A model generated the notes under the pieces. That model was not told where the DNA came from. It made no database searches and saw only the letters and a program-made list of their open reading frames with translations. Made by a program: the position numbers and the translations under genes. A stretch of 64,000 nt of DNA from Ancylostoma caninum. Lineage: Eukaryota; Nematoda; Chromadorea; Rhabditida; Ancylostomatidae. Positions 47,650 to 61,094 of this stretch are shown here, piece by piece (positions within the stretch are counted from its first letter, which is position 1; each line of letters opens with the position of its first letter). The stretch is taken from assembly GCA_037903475.1 (NCBI GenBank), contig JBAJFG010000362.1, positions 1,116,001 through 1,180,000 of the forward strand, in the 5' to 3' direction.

Positions 47650-50600
47650 CCCTGTATGGTACTAATTACGAATTTTATATTTGCGAAACCACTTTGGAGG
47701 CAGCAAAGTTCTGCACAGCTTTGGTGGACTTCTTGAATTAGTTAGGCAAGCTGCAGAATGCCGCTAAAAAGAAGTCGCCCCAGTCCGCGTCGTTTTGCGT
47801 GGGAAGCCAACTCGCAGCTGTTATGAAATTTCCTTTCACATTTTATTTGCCTGCATTCGAGCACCATTATAGTCCTTCTGCAAAAATGAACAACTGGATG
47901 TCTGAACAATTGTGCGCTAAATTGCAGAACGCACCGCCCACATCGTTGCAGAGCTGCGACTGGTCTGCGATTCGGTTTCAGCGAGCAATCATACGCCCAC
48001 GTCATATTATCTATGGTCAAATGGCAGTGCTTCCCCTGTCATCTCTGGTCTGATAGCATCTGTTCGTGTATTCACCCAAGGCATGCATCCGTCAGAGCTT
48101 GTTTAGTCAAAACGCTTATTTTTGATAATTACAAAAATGATTTTTCAACCTACCACCTCGCTTCTTTCCCTCTTTACTTCCTATGAATGGACGTCGGATA
48201 ACGTCAAAAGCCGAGAAAGTGAACAAAGTAAGTGTTGCCGACTCCAGACATCCTGAAGGTGGAAGGAGCAAGTGCTTCCCACCTGCTACGAGTTGAATCC
48301 ACATTCAGCACGATAAAAAGCCCATGTTTCGCCACCGCGGAGCAGAATACTATTATAGACTCGCAGCAACCCCCACTACGTGGAATTACTACGCCTAATG
48401 CACTGTACACTACATGCGTGCGTTGGCGAGACATCTTGTTTGACAATAAATTTGACGTACTTCGTTTGCGTGCGACTCACGTGCGTATACGTGATGATGG
48501 GTATGCCCAGTCGTAGCCCTGACGCATCTCATACGCATATCGAACGCACGCATTCCAGGCATCTCGACACTTCCTAGCGGCAGTGCGGTCTTGGCCAGTC
48601 TCCATATTATCCTTCGCAATTACTTAGATGCGCGAGTCTGACGCGCGGCTAACGCACGCATCTAGTGTAATTCGCCTTATTTTTGAAACCGACGGTAAAT
48701 TCTTACTTCATGTCACGTACTTTAATGTTATGTAATGTCAACTGTAAGCTCAACATGTCTCATTAGAGTAATTTCTGGGTTTCATCAGACTCTGCAGCCT
48801 AGGCGAAGCTCCGCCGTCGCTTCTTCTTCTTGTCTGCTCTCCTGATGCATCCTAATAACGCTGTTTAGGACGAGCTAGGTGCATTCTATGGTAATTCAAT
48901 GAACTCATTTCGGTGAAATGGTTGCCCCACGACTCGTCAATTCGATTTCACAGCTTATTTAAAATTCCTTGGACTTTAGCTTCTGCTAGCGGAAAACTCG
49001 GACGAGTCTATAGAATAGGAGCCTTTGGAATGGAATTTTTGCCTTGAAGAAGTCATTCACGGGACATATATGCATAAATAGGGTGTGAGGATAGAATTTT
49101 TGTTCACTGTTCTCTGTGGGTTAAACTTTTACCTATCGAGGGCCTTCAATCTTCGACACTTCACTGAGAAAATCCTTGTTTCCATCCCATTTGAGCAAAA
49201 CCAAACCTCCACCAAGGTTTCGTTAACTAGCAGGCCTAACTAACTATATAGTAGTGGAGCATCTTTCTTGATCACTACTTCATTAAACAACTCGTCCGCT
49301 ACTACTCATCTTGCCTCAGGCGAGTCATTAATGGATGAGATGCCATTGCGCATAAAACCAAGTGGTCCGCCGCCTACCCCCCCCCCCCTCCCCGCGTCAG
49401 ACTATCGTCGCTTCACATCTCCAGAAGTTCGATGTTAATTCAGAAGCAATTTCCAGACGTAACGCTTTACCGGTGTAGTACTTTCATGGCGTTTTAACCA
49501 ATAATCGCTCAACTGGAAATGCTGCACCATTTCTAGCTCTTTCACGCAAGTGAACGCTTTTTCCTTAGCATTTGAGAGGGATATTTTCTCCAAGTGAATT
49601 CTCCGTCGCTTTCTCAGCTACCACTTCTAGAATTTTCTATTGAAGTCATTAGAATGCAGACGTGGATGGAAGAGGGCACATGCTGAAAATTTTCCAGATA
49701 GCTTTTGCATTTCATTTTTCAAGTAGAAGCTATAAAACACGTGAACTTAAGGAGGTTTTAAATGGAATTATGTTGAAAGTTCCCGTGGAAAAATATGTAG
49801 TGATGAAGTCGTTTACTATACTTGGCTAACGGAACGTTGATCCATCTTCTAGACCTTTCTTGACATTCGCATGTGGTTTCAGAAAAGGTACATAGTTATA
49901 AGTAACCTTGAGGTGGAAAAAATTGTCTTGGCTCCGAAACTGCTTGGCTCACGCCCTGATTAATAAGGTTTTTTTTAAATAATTTTATTCTATGCCATAC
50001 TAGTATATAAACACGTCCTACTGGATTGTCCTGCAGCAACGTTTGGCCTCAATAGGAATCGTGATGTCAACCGAAAATCGTAGTAATTTATTACGACGCT
50101 CCTAGATTCCTTGAAAAATTTTCGGATAATCTTAGTCAGAAAATAGAGGAGTGAAAAACTTCATTTTACCTGGAAGCCTTTGAAATATGATATTACGCAG
50201 TAATTACCAAGCTTTGCTCAAACAATAGGTGTCTATAGGGGAACGATATTGGTGCAACCAAGCTTGCTTTAAAGTGAGTTTTTTTGTGACAGTAACGCTA
50301 CAATGTTCTCTTCTAGTGCTTCGGTCCTATCTAAAAATATTCTTTTCCGAATCACTACATCTACGAGGTGCAATCAATTTCCGGAAGGATACAGTCTACT
50401 TAGAGGTCGTGCGGATCAAGCCGAATACACTGAGCTTCAATAAGTGGACAATTACTTGACACTTTTGCTAGCTGTTATTTTCATCACGAAAGAGAATATC
50501 CATCACAAGATCACATGAGGGGCTGAATCAGGCTGAACGCTCAAAAGTACATAACTCCCACCACAATGTACGCAACTGTTCTAGATATATGCTAGAGAGC

Positions 50601-51063
50601 AGAGTCACATGTTATTAAAACCCAGTCGCCTCACACTAAGCCGCACTTAAAGAAAGTTCAGAATCCATCAATAGATTAGGATAAAAATGAGGTGAAACTT
50701 AGCCTCTTATTCTGCACTGGCGAAAGCTCTTTGGGTCCGGAAGCTTCTCGCCTTCACGAAACCAGAACACTTTAGCCGACTTTCGGGCTAATCATGCTGG
50801 AAGTCTTGTGACTAAAGGTTTGTTTTTTTTTCCTTTGTTCTCACCGAAAACGAATTATTAGATTGTTTTCTTTTGTTTATCGGATGCCGTGACGTCGCTG
50901 TTAAGCCAACGATTTCGGGAACACCAGAGCGAAAGCGAAATTCGATGGCACCGTCTGGATTTTATTCGCTATGCTCCTGAAGGCCTTAATTAGAATTTCT
51001 CGACATTTTCGGGAAGGCCAATATCATCACAAGAACACAACCAAAATAGGCAGCTAAGGATCC
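47650..51063. other. Intergenic stretch, nothing firm
   Basis: No gene supported. Open frames at 47742-48053 and 48116-48619 lie in GCGTGCG-rich sequence and overlap in several frames. A poly-C tract is at about 49378-49390. The frame 50229-50459 (ends RIKPNTLSFNKWTIT) has no supporting signals. Confidence 0.5.
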
Positions 51064-51348
51064 ATGCGCCAAATCTTATCCTTTTTTTCAATACGTACTG
51101 TCTGGAGCTTGCTGTCTCTGCTTTTAATTTCGGCCATGGCCGTTGATGGAAAGTTAGATTTTTCGAGACGTAGCCTTTACTCAAATCAACTCCAGGGCGA
51201 TTGCAGTAGGGCCTCCAGAAAAGAAGGGATCCGTTCTAATGGGATTCCAAAAATGAGGTCATTGAAAATTCTAACTCTCTACTTTGGATATTTGGTGGCT
51301 ACCATCGAGAGTGTTCACCGATTTCGCCTGAGTCGCAATTTTTTGTAG
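51064..51348 (+). CDS. Candidate small secreted protein (94 aa)
   Basis: The ATG at 51064 opens a 94-codon frame. Residues 1-26 look like a signal peptide: a basic start, the hydrophobic core VWSLLSLLLISAMA, and a plausible cleavage after AMA. The mature part is basic and polar (KLDFSRRSLYSNQLQGDCS...), with only one Cys. No family is recognised, and no trans-splice acceptor directly precedes the ATG. It may be a first exon, a small secreted protein or chance. Confidence 0.25.
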   Translation: MRQILSFFSIRTVWSLLSLLLISAMAVDGKLDFSRRSLYSNQLQGDCSRASRKEGIRSNGIPKMRSLKILTLYFGYLVATIESVHRFRLSRNFL

Positions 51349-51869
51349 CTAGGTAGCCCAGAATCCTTGATGTTGAGACGAAGAAAATCGAATATCACGC
51401 ATGAGTCCGATCATTCCAAGGAGAGCAGCGTTGTTTCTGATGCTGATCCTCTCTTCTCCGTAGTCAATCTTCATTTAATTTTTCCATATTCCATATTTTT
51501 GAAGCCTCGCGAAAAATTCCCTACATCCTAATAAGCCGCCGAATATTTTGCTGAATTTTCCTCTTACCCCTCTCTCCCAGAATTCTGTTGTTGGATAGTA
51601 CCCGATAGTGGTTGTCACAAATCATGCAGAAATTCCCGCGAGTCACGCAAATCTTCCTAAAATTAGCAGATTCAGCAGTGTGACCGCGTGTTCCTCGAAA
51701 GCTAGAGGAGCGTTATCTTTGTTTTGAAGGAGTTTGTTTTCAGTTCGGCCAGGGTGAACAGGAGTAAAATATAAACAAAAATTAAGAGCTTCTGTGGTTT
51801 AATGGTAAACAAGATCCCTTTAGGATAAACATTTCTCATGGAGAAGTCTATTTTTTCTGAACTACAGGG

Positions 51870-52151
51870 TGCGGCAAAAGTCTTTGGACAAGCATAATCG
51901 CTCGCTAACAACATACAGAAGAGCAAGGAATTCCTTAGAAGAATTTGACTTCATCAATGTATGCGCCGGGCCAATGTCGCGTCTACCATTTTCCAAGCCT
52001 GGGTCGTTACCGGTGGAGGAAATTTCAGGATCAAAAATATTATTTATGCTTTCAACCAAACTGCTGACTCATAACAACCACCGCTTTTTTTCCATTTCTT
52101 CTTACCCATCTTTCGGAGGTCGGTTGTGCTTGTCCAAAGACTTTTGCCGCA
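51870..52151. mobile_element. MITE with perfect 25-bp terminal inverted repeats
   Basis: TGCGGCAAAAGTCTTTGGAC and five more bases at 51870-51894 recur as the exact reverse complement at 52127-52151. The 282-bp element has no transposase and resembles non-autonomous mariner/Tc-type elements. ORFs within it are shadows. Confidence 0.8.
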
Positions 52152-52286
52152 TTCCATATTTTTCACCATGTCCAAATTGTGGATCACATGCTACTATAAT
52201 AACAGGGTGTTTACCACAAGAAGGTATGTATGTACTAGCTCCTCATTACAAACAACTCACTCAGTAGTTATTACCTCAGAATGTGA

Positions 52287-52308
52287 GGTTTAATTACCCA
52301 ATTTTGAG
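52287..52308 (+). other. SL1 spliced-leader-like sequence joined to an ATG
   Basis: These 22 bases match the nematode SL1 leader exon at 21 of 22 positions (a T where SL1 has G in CCCAAGTTTGAG). They are followed directly by ATGGACACATTT, not by the GT donor an SL RNA gene would have, and no Sm-site or SL-RNA body follows. This is what the 5' end of a reverse-transcribed, trans-spliced mRNA would look like. The downstream frame is short (14 codons). Confidence 0.6.
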
Positions 52309-52311
52309 ATG

Positions 52312-55300
52312 GACACATTTACATATGCACCTTTTCGGCGGAGGGCAAAATGAGAAAGAATGGATCGTGCTGATTACTCCGAATTAATTTCTTTTTTCCT
52401 AACAAAATGCTGACCACTCGAAAGTTAAGAACATGGAGGTCTACCCTAGGCCATTTATCTCGAAAGTCTCCACGCGAGTCTCAAGGTCGCGTAAATATTA
52501 TAGATGAACGTAGTGGGTGAACAAGCCCACATATCTTTGGGATAAACTTTCCCTTCACACTGTCTTCCTTCTTTTTCCTACGGATTCTCTGACCCTTCCA
52601 ATTAACCCCTCTGTGAATGTGCATCCATGCATAAAAATCAGTGACGTTTATATTTTGATGCATGTAACATCCCCTGGTAAACTACATTTCGCAGTATGTC
52701 AATCAAGAATTTGTTTGTGGGCCTTCCATAAGAAGGACCCTAGCTGTTTATTGCACCTCAGATCCTGTCGGCTAATGTTCCTCTAAAAAATGTTCATTTG
52801 AAAAAAAAACATTGATTTCAGCAGTATGTATTGAAATATAATACGTTTTTCATGTGCTAAAACGAGGAGAAAAACAAGAACATAATCGACCAGAGTACTT
52901 TCTCGACAACCAAAAAGGGCATGGTATGTATATTTCTGGATACGCACTTATCGCCCCATTCAATTACCTTGATGGGAATTCGCTAGCGCCTCATTTCTGG
53001 ATGTTCTCTTTCCATATTATGTATGCCCACGTATGAATGATCCATTTTGTTAGAAATAAACCTCTTTATATTCCTCTCATCTCGTGTTCCTCCCACTCCT
53101 TCTCCACCCAGTTGAGTTACTTTCTCCCAACATTTTGATGAAACGCGAAAGGCCTCTTTAGGGAATCATTTCTAGGAAAAAATGTCGGCCTGGCTTTCCA
53201 ACTATAATGGGACTTCACAACTATGCCCTTTGGATCGCAAAAACTTCTGTACTCCATTCAGTACTGCTAGCTTTAAAAGAGTTCCAACGAGCTTCTCTAC
53301 TTACTGCTTTTGGCCTTGTGTTGGCTGACTTTTTAGCGTAACCGTTACAGGAAAGACACTTTTCAACGCAAAACAACCTTGTAAAGAAGTGGCAAAATCT
53401 TTTTTTGTTAAACGGGGGCGCTTTATGGCATTTTCATAAGCTCATTTGAATCTGTGTGGGAATGCGAAGATAAATTTTGAACACATCAACCTATGTTGGG
53501 TCCTCAACTGGTATTTCACATGAAGGAATGTTCTCACGATTGAGAAGTGATGATAATGGAGATAACACCTTGCAGATGTAAAACATTTCAACCATGCGAT
53601 TGTTCACATCTTCGCTTTCTCAATTTTCTTTGCTTGGTTTCATTTCCACTAGGAAAAAGCAGTAGTGCAAACGTTGCCTTGACGTTTTCCACAGAAATGG
53701 AGAAAATCCTGAAAATTGACTTTGACATTATTATGAAAGTAGTATAACAGTTTATTTGATTCCTTTTATTGCATACGGCTTCGTTCCAATCCCTAGACAA
53801 TCAATCTGAACTGTACAATTAATCACTACGAGTAATTAAATACCCTTTTTCCATCGAATGGCAGGGTCTGGGTGTTTCCACTGTGAACTCCACAAACTGC
53901 ACTTCGAAGCCGTCAACCTGTTTCAATCTGATGTCATCCTAATCCCCGATTTTCTTCTTTCTCAGAGGTTTATGAGTTGTCAGAATAGATGAAAGTAGGG
54001 ATGGAGAGCTGGGATTTACGCTGGGTAAAACATGGACTGGATCCTTCCTCGGATAACATTGGACCATTCGAGGATGCTATATGTAGACGCCAGATGAGAC
54101 TGAATGCTCTCTGTCCAGTTATTTCCAGTGGAGCGTTTCCTAAGGATTCCGCCAGTAGCGCAGCACGACCACTGTTCTATCTTTTGCTGGGCAACCTAAT
54201 ACAACTATTTACTCAGTAGAAGACAGAAAAAAATTGTCGACACATTGAAAATGTTCACATTTTTTTACAAATATGGTAAAGTAGAAAAACGGGAAAAAAC
54301 TGCTTCTTTTTCTCTTTCTTTTCTGTCATCATAGCCTTGTAACTTTCGTTATTTTGCTCCAGCTGCTTCAAGTTAGTCAGCATTGTTTTCAAAACACCGA
54401 GGTTAAATAAAGTTCCGGAATTCTATAAGCCACAAGACCATCCGGGGGAGAAGGAGGCACGCAGGGTCATCCCATTAGTTTTTTTTTGTGCAATTTGGAG
54501 GAATCATTGATGCAGGAAAAAATAACACATTTTTATGGGCCGATGGACACATTTTGCTCTGCCAATCTCGCTTAAACCTATCCTTAGGCTAGAATATGAT
54601 CACGTGCCGGAATAGCGATCTCCATTTATCCGGTGCAAAATCGCCTTTGAATCCACGTCATAAGCGATCTGGATTTGGTGAAATTATCCCGAGTCAGCCA
54701 TGCTGGTCCTAAAATGCCAACAACAACGCAAACTCTGCTGCCATTTCCATCGCCGAGCACAAACATACGTTGTCTGTCTAAACGCGAGCTATTCGCTTTC
54801 ACAGCTGTCTGTTTATGGAATGCTCTTAACTATGAACTCTAATATACGCTGAAGCGCTCTGACTTGATCGTTGGGTTCTTCATCGCCTTTGTTTATTTCT
54901 CTGTTTGGCCAGACGTCGTGCTCAAGGCATCACAGCAATTTCAACGCTAAATGAGACGTTATTCAAGGTTATTTAGAGATTCGATGCGGTTTGAAATTCG
55001 GGGATTTCAGTGAAACTGGAGACTTTGCTAGATGCTCGCAATTTTCCTTGTGTTAGCACCTTGAAATGTGTATAAATCGCGCAAAAACATGATTTTCAAC
55101 CAATACTTTATAGCCCAGACAGCATGCCATGTCCATCCGTCCCGTGCCAACGGGGGGGGGGGGATAGATGCCAAATCATTTTTTGTTCCAGAAACTGCAT
55201 GTTTTGCCTCGATTGGATGTACTCGTCTAGAATGGATGCAGCACGCCAATTCTCTGGATTTGGAACGACGCAGTTCCGCATTTCGACTGCAAACATTTTC

Positions 55301-57263
55301 TCTAACTGTCTGCGATCTCCATCTGAGAGAGTGCTCCTGAATTTTTCCAGGAATATTCTTGACTTTTAGCCTACATGCTGTCTCCTTTTTGTCTACTACA
55401 TACTGTACATACTTTTTTTCGTTCAAAATTCCTATTTATTGGGGCGATATTCAATTAACTGACGCTAACCCAATTTTCGTTGATACTAGGATATCTACAA
55501 GATGTCTCCTAAAATAATCTGATAGAGCTGCAAGAGATGTGAGTAATACCCAAATATAGAACACCTTCTGTCTAGACTGAGCCAGAAATGCGTTTTTGAT
55601 TTCGGGATAACTCGTACTCTTGGGATAAATATGTATGTATGTGGTCACGATAAGCACATAAGCAGCTGAACAAAGCGAAGCGCGCCGCTCTGATGGAATT
55701 CTGACCGAAAATCAAGACCTTTGCTATGACAAACATTTAGGCAGCGTGGCTAGACGGTCAGCACTAGTAATCTTATCGCACTTATCGCTAATGGTGGGGA
55801 TTTTGTTGCCTGGAGGAATTAACAATGATCAGGGTTAGGTGTTTACTCCTCGCAAATTCTGTTGTCGTACATAATGGAATGATAGTGATTGGGAATTTTT
55901 CAGCTTTACTGCATTTTTCCAGGATTTTTGGAGGCTTCTTGAGGGATTTACATGAGAGATAAAAGCCACACCATGTAACATATCTACAGATCCTTGCGAA
56001 TACGTCTACATACTATCCCTGAAAAATGAAATCAACGTATTTTTGGACGTAAGGACGCCGATAGTTAAGCATCCGGACCATAATGTCTTACGCACTAACC
56101 AGAGGAACGCAGTGGCCGGGTGATTGTCTACATACCCAGTACTCAAGCATACCAAGCCAATACGTTGGAGTTTAGCCACCTCAAACCAACTGCTTGAAGG
56201 AGGAGTTGATGATCTCCTGCTGGTGAAGTATCCAGAGAATCCGGAGATGCTGCCTTCCGGATCTTCTTTGCACAGCGCCTCCTAATTTGCTCATATGGAT
56301 ATAGTCGCATAGAAGCCGAAAAAAAAACGATATATTCTTCTCTGTGCAGGACAAAGAGCAGGCTCGCATCTGCAACTGGGTTGGTAAAAAGGATCTGGAA
56401 ACCAGATGGACTTTCGTCGACGATTCTGTGTATTTATTTGACCTATGCGTACTACCAACAAACTGTTTCGCCAACCAGTAGCTCATGGCAGCAGGGATGG
56501 ATTAGGTCCAGATTTTTTCAATTGCTATACGTAAATGTCCCGATTTCTGCAGTCATATGTCATTTCTCTTAAATTTAACATATGTTCTTGGTAGTACTGC
56601 GTCTTTTCAATTACTTGGTTACTTAAAAAATCAGGAGAGGAATCATTTTGAGAAAATCAAGTACATACTAGCAGGAGAACGACGTATCCCCCTCGCGAAG
56701 TCGAGTTCTAGCTTCGCTTCCTGTTTTCCATCTCTTTTTATCTGCAGATCTGTCGTCGCCGATTTTTTCCTATTCTCCTGGTAATTGGATTTCCATTTCG
56801 AGAGTTCTCATTTTACTCGCGTCGTTTTTGTTTCTGCCTATCCGGACGCGTCTGCAATGCGAACACTGCACTATTCATTTTTTCCTTCTTTCGGACGATT
56901 TATCCCCTATGGTTTCCAGTTTCCGGTTTGCAGAAAATTATTGCAGCCTGTTGGATTTGTAGTACATATTTTCTAACTGGAGCAGCTAGGAAGAAACCAG
57001 TGATTTCGCGTATTTATCCAGGAATTTACTTCCTTGTTGGTCCAGTGAGACACTTCTGTTGTATGTCGCGAATAATGCCAGATATGATTGCGACTATGGA
57101 GGCAGATATAATTACTGTCTGCATCCTCATATTGAGCTAGGAAGGGCTGTATAGCATGTTTCATGTAATTGTATTTGTATTTCATGTAATCTGCTCAAGT
57201 GATGTTTAAATCACCTTTCAGGATCGTTGTTGCATTCCGAGCTGAACAGCATATTCGAAAATA
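52312..57263. other. Intergenic stretch, nothing firm
   Basis: Frames at 52517-52786, 53547-53747, 53989-54219, 55028-55426 (minus) and 56181-57140 are short, have no recognisable motif and do not chain into a spliced gene. A poly-G tract is at about 55149-55161. Confidence 0.5.
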
Positions 57264-58218
57264 CAGTAGCGAGCAAAAAGATTGCAACTTTTGGTTTTTT
57301 GTTTATAACTTCTTTCAAAGCAGAGCAGGAAGGCTCAAATTTTTATGAGAGTCGTACATACTCATGCGAGATAGAAAAAAGTTAGAAACTCCTCACCTTG
57401 CCTACTTTACGTTCTTTAAGATTTTTTTTTCGCAGTGGTCGAAATCTGTAATTTGGCACCACACGCAAAGCCTTTCAAAATGACGTCTATTGTTGGACCA
57501 GAATGGATTGCTTGCATAAGAATCAACCCGTATTTATTATGTAGTCCTGCCTCGATAAATTCAAGGCGGCATGAGTGGCCATGTAAACGGCAATATTCTA
57601 GGAATCTTGGAGCACCTTTATTACTCATGGGATCGCTCAGGTACATATCTTCCTTCTCAAGACAGAAAAAATTTCAAAACTTATTTTCCGTGATATGCAC
57701 AATTGGTTGCATTGCAACTATCCGAAATGTTTCGGAATCCCGAGGGAGCAAAGAAATCTATTAAATTCTAGCACCTGTACCTAAACTCTTGGAACCATCA
57801 TCAGCATCTCTTCCCTTCAAGTAAAGCTGATAGAGGGTGCCAGAGAGGCAAAACATCCATAAAACATCACTGTTAAACTAACTTCACATAGTTTTCGCAA
57901 ATGTCAGCCAGTAGTCACCACATGAACATTTCCCGACAAATGCATGTTGAATATTATGCAAGCAATCAATTCGGAGCCCGATATCAACAATAGACGACAT
58001 TTTGAAAGACTTTGCACATGGTGCCAAATCACAGATTTCGACCTCTGCGAAAAAAAAATTCCTTAAAAAACATAGAGCCGCCGGAGTGAGGAAGTTTTAA
58101 CTTCTTCCTATTTCGCATGAGTATCTACAACTCCCTTAAAAATTTGAGCCTTCATGCTCTGCTTTGAAAGAAGTTATAGAAGATAAACCAAAAGTTGCAA
58201 TCTTTTTGCTCGCTACTG
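57264..58218. mobile_element. Non-autonomous Tc1-type element with long TIRs, 955 bp
   Basis: The ends are CAGTAGCGAGCAAAAAGATT and its exact reverse complement, both flanked by TA (57262-57263 and 58219-58220), the hallmark of Tc1/mariner insertion. The terminal inverted repeats continue with modest divergence for about 240 bp on each side, recalling the long repeats of Tc3-type elements. The interior codes for no transposase; ORFs at 57416-57764 are repeat shadows. Confidence 0.85.
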
Positions 58219-59459
58219 TATGTCCTGTACGTGGTCCTCGCGGGCTGCGCCACTAACCCACATCACTTATGTAGACCTTTCAAGCACTTTTTCGCTTGTT
58301 TCAAAAAGCTTGTTTTGATTTGCTTACATTCTTAGACTCTGATTCTTAGAGTTACGGAGATCTTCCAGCAAAACCCACAATAACACTCGTGAAAGTTGGT
58401 TTTAGAAAAGTTGCTTTCTTTCTTACATTAACATCCTATAGCTAGGTAATGGCTGGCTATGAAAAATTGCAGATTATCTGAGATGTGTTCAAACAACGGG
58501 TGAGATCTCTCAAGTATTTCGAATTGAGAAAGGAAAAAGTACTATCAAAAAGTGCTCTACAGTGGTATTAAACAAGCTTCTTCCCAGTTCTTCAATGTAC
58601 AAACTTCAATAGGGCTCATAATACTCTTACTGGGAACATTCTGACTACCTGTTGGCCACAAAAATCGCGTGTTCCCAGACAGAGCACACTACGATTTGCA
58701 AGCAGACTTTCCTTTCGTTAGAAATTAATTGCCAGAATACTAATAGGCTAACAAGTTCACGCTGACAAAATGTTTTTCAGCTTTAACAGTACAATGTCGT
58801 AATTGTGACGCATTAAAAGAGTGAAAGAACACGCTTACGTTCAAAGCTTCTTTTGTTTCATTCTATTGTGACGATAGAGCTTGGAATGCTTTTCCTATTA
58901 ATTATCATATGGTGTTAAGGTATCGAGGAAAATGCTACAGAATTATCTGCAAGATCTGTTAGCCCTAATTTACTTTTTACGGAACGTCGTTACTCTGTCA
59001 GTGATTTATTCTCAAAATGTCACTGTTGACGAAATCGAGTTTCCTAAATTTGGAAATCAGGACTCGTCCGTCCAAATTCCTCGGAATATTGGGAATACTC
59101 TGGCAGTGCTTCGATTTCCAACCTTTCTTAGCTGCAAATCCAAAGTCTTTGCCCTTTTTCCCAGAGCTTCTTCTCGTTAGTCTTGGGAGACATCTAGAAT
59201 TTTCTTTTGTTGACTGCTTCCAGACCATGTGGAATCGGTACCGGACTGGACCATCTCTGATCTCTAAGGAACCTCATGAATAACATTTTAATTCGTAATA
59301 GTAGGTATACGTTAGAGATCATTTCAATCTTCTGAAGACAAACCGAAGCCAGCAGTACACAGGCAGCAAGTTCTTCTACGCTTCGCCATGGATGTTGTGT
59401 CTTTTCTATGACTCGGCTCATATCTATACCTCACCAAAAAATGCCCCTAGGTGTATAAG

Positions 59460-59732
59460 ATGTATTTGGGCGTGGACTTTATTGTTTTAGTGCTATTTGC
59501 TCAACTGAAGTGGGAGAAGGCCAAACATCATTGCCCTGATGACGGCATAAACCAAGACCAAGCAGCAGCTGTGCCCATTAACACGACTGCGTGGTGGATT
59601 CATAGCAATCATTGTCTTGTCGGAAACTCTGCATCATATCAAACATTCCATAAAACATCGCCTTTTTTTGTAAAAACTCTCGGAAAAGTCTCAAGCAGTT
59701 TGTCCCGACTCCAAGGTGACGTATTCGCCTAG
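59460..59732 (+). CDS. Candidate secreted or membrane peptide ORF
   Basis: ATG at 59460 starts MYLGVDFIVLVLFAQLKWEK, a hydrophobic signal-like segment, followed by KHHCPDDGINQDQAAAVP and a polar tail to a stop at 59730-59732. A possible acceptor (CCCCTAG) lies upstream at about 59451, in which case this is an internal exon with a TM helix. No family is recognised. Confidence 0.22.
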   Translation: MYLGVDFIVLVLFAQLKWEKAKHHCPDDGINQDQAAAVPINTTAWWIHSNHCLVGNSASYQTFHKTSPFFVKTLGKVSSSLSRLQGDVFA

Positions 59733-61094
59733 GCTTCATTTTTACCCGGAGTTCATTTTAGGTGCACTCTTCTTTCTATCCAGCTATGGATTCGGTCGTT
59801 TTTGCCGCAATTGGGCTAATAATGATGCAGGTCGAACCCATCCTAGTGCATATTCCTCTCTATGGTCATTAGTTCGTCAAGAGAAAAGATGTAGTCCTTT
59901 TGTGAGTGAGAATAACAATTCTTGTATAAAGCTGTTCTTTCTCGAGTTTTTTCAACTATTTTTTTATTCATTCATCCAATGCAATATGTTGGAGCAGATG
60001 GGAGCGTTTCCTGTAAAAAATGGGAGGAAAAATTACTAAGGGTACCTAAATGTTCCTTCTATTCTGCGCTTCTTCTTTAGTGCCGTTCATGAAAGTTCCG
60101 GCAAGTTTTCTAGAGCACCAATCTATAGCGAATCTCATTTCCAAAAATTTGTGATGTGTCTATTATCTCTGCTGTTATCTTACCGCTGGCTGAGACGATT
60201 CACTCAGAAAAAGTATACATATTTTTGCTCGGAGAACTCGTGCACTTCAGCAGAGCGATACCTCCCAACCTAGGCAAGAAGCTCTGTGAATCCCGCCACA
60301 GGGCATATCCCCTTTGAGCTGTTTTTCTTTCTGTGGAAAATTTAACTGGACATGCGTTGCTATTAGCTCAGTTTGCACTTGGACATCTTCAGCAAGTGGC
60401 TTCCTTTTCCCTAAAAATATAATGAATTCTTAACAATCTAACGTATTGGTGAATACTTATGATAAGGTAAATTTCGCTCATTTTAGACCCTCGTACTCTA
60501 CAGTTCAGCGACTTTCCTCACTCACTTCCGAGCCAATAAATCCCAGAAACACGGCGGTTTCCTGCCAATTGTTGTGGTGAAGATCGAAGAACTTCTCAAT
60601 CTCCTCACCTCAGTAGTGATAGTGCATCCAATTCATCACCGACAACCGCATGTCCCTCAGCTGTTGTTTATCTATTTATATATGTGGCACTCTGCCAGCA
60701 CAGACATGTTTCAGATCGTTGCTCTCTTCATGTGTCCTTCATGCAAAGTTTTTTTTTTGCGTTATCCTTGGTTGTTTTCGAATGTGTGGAAGGAAATCTG
60801 TAGAAGATGCGTGCATCAGTGCGTCATACGTGGGCGTCGATTTGCAGAAAATTTCCCACGAAAATTTCTCAGCGCAACATATAGACGGATGCGTCTCACT
60901 TGCAAGTGAGCTGCACCAAAGGTGCGTCCAGGCCTATGATTTATCATAGAGTCGCACGCATGACAAACGCTTGTGAAAATTGACGGAGAGATTACTTTAT
61001 TGTGTTTCATTTACTTGGAGCCTTTGAACTGACGTGTTTCTCCATTTTGAAAGAGATTTAACGTTCTGAAATGGTGGTGGAATGTTGATCTTTT

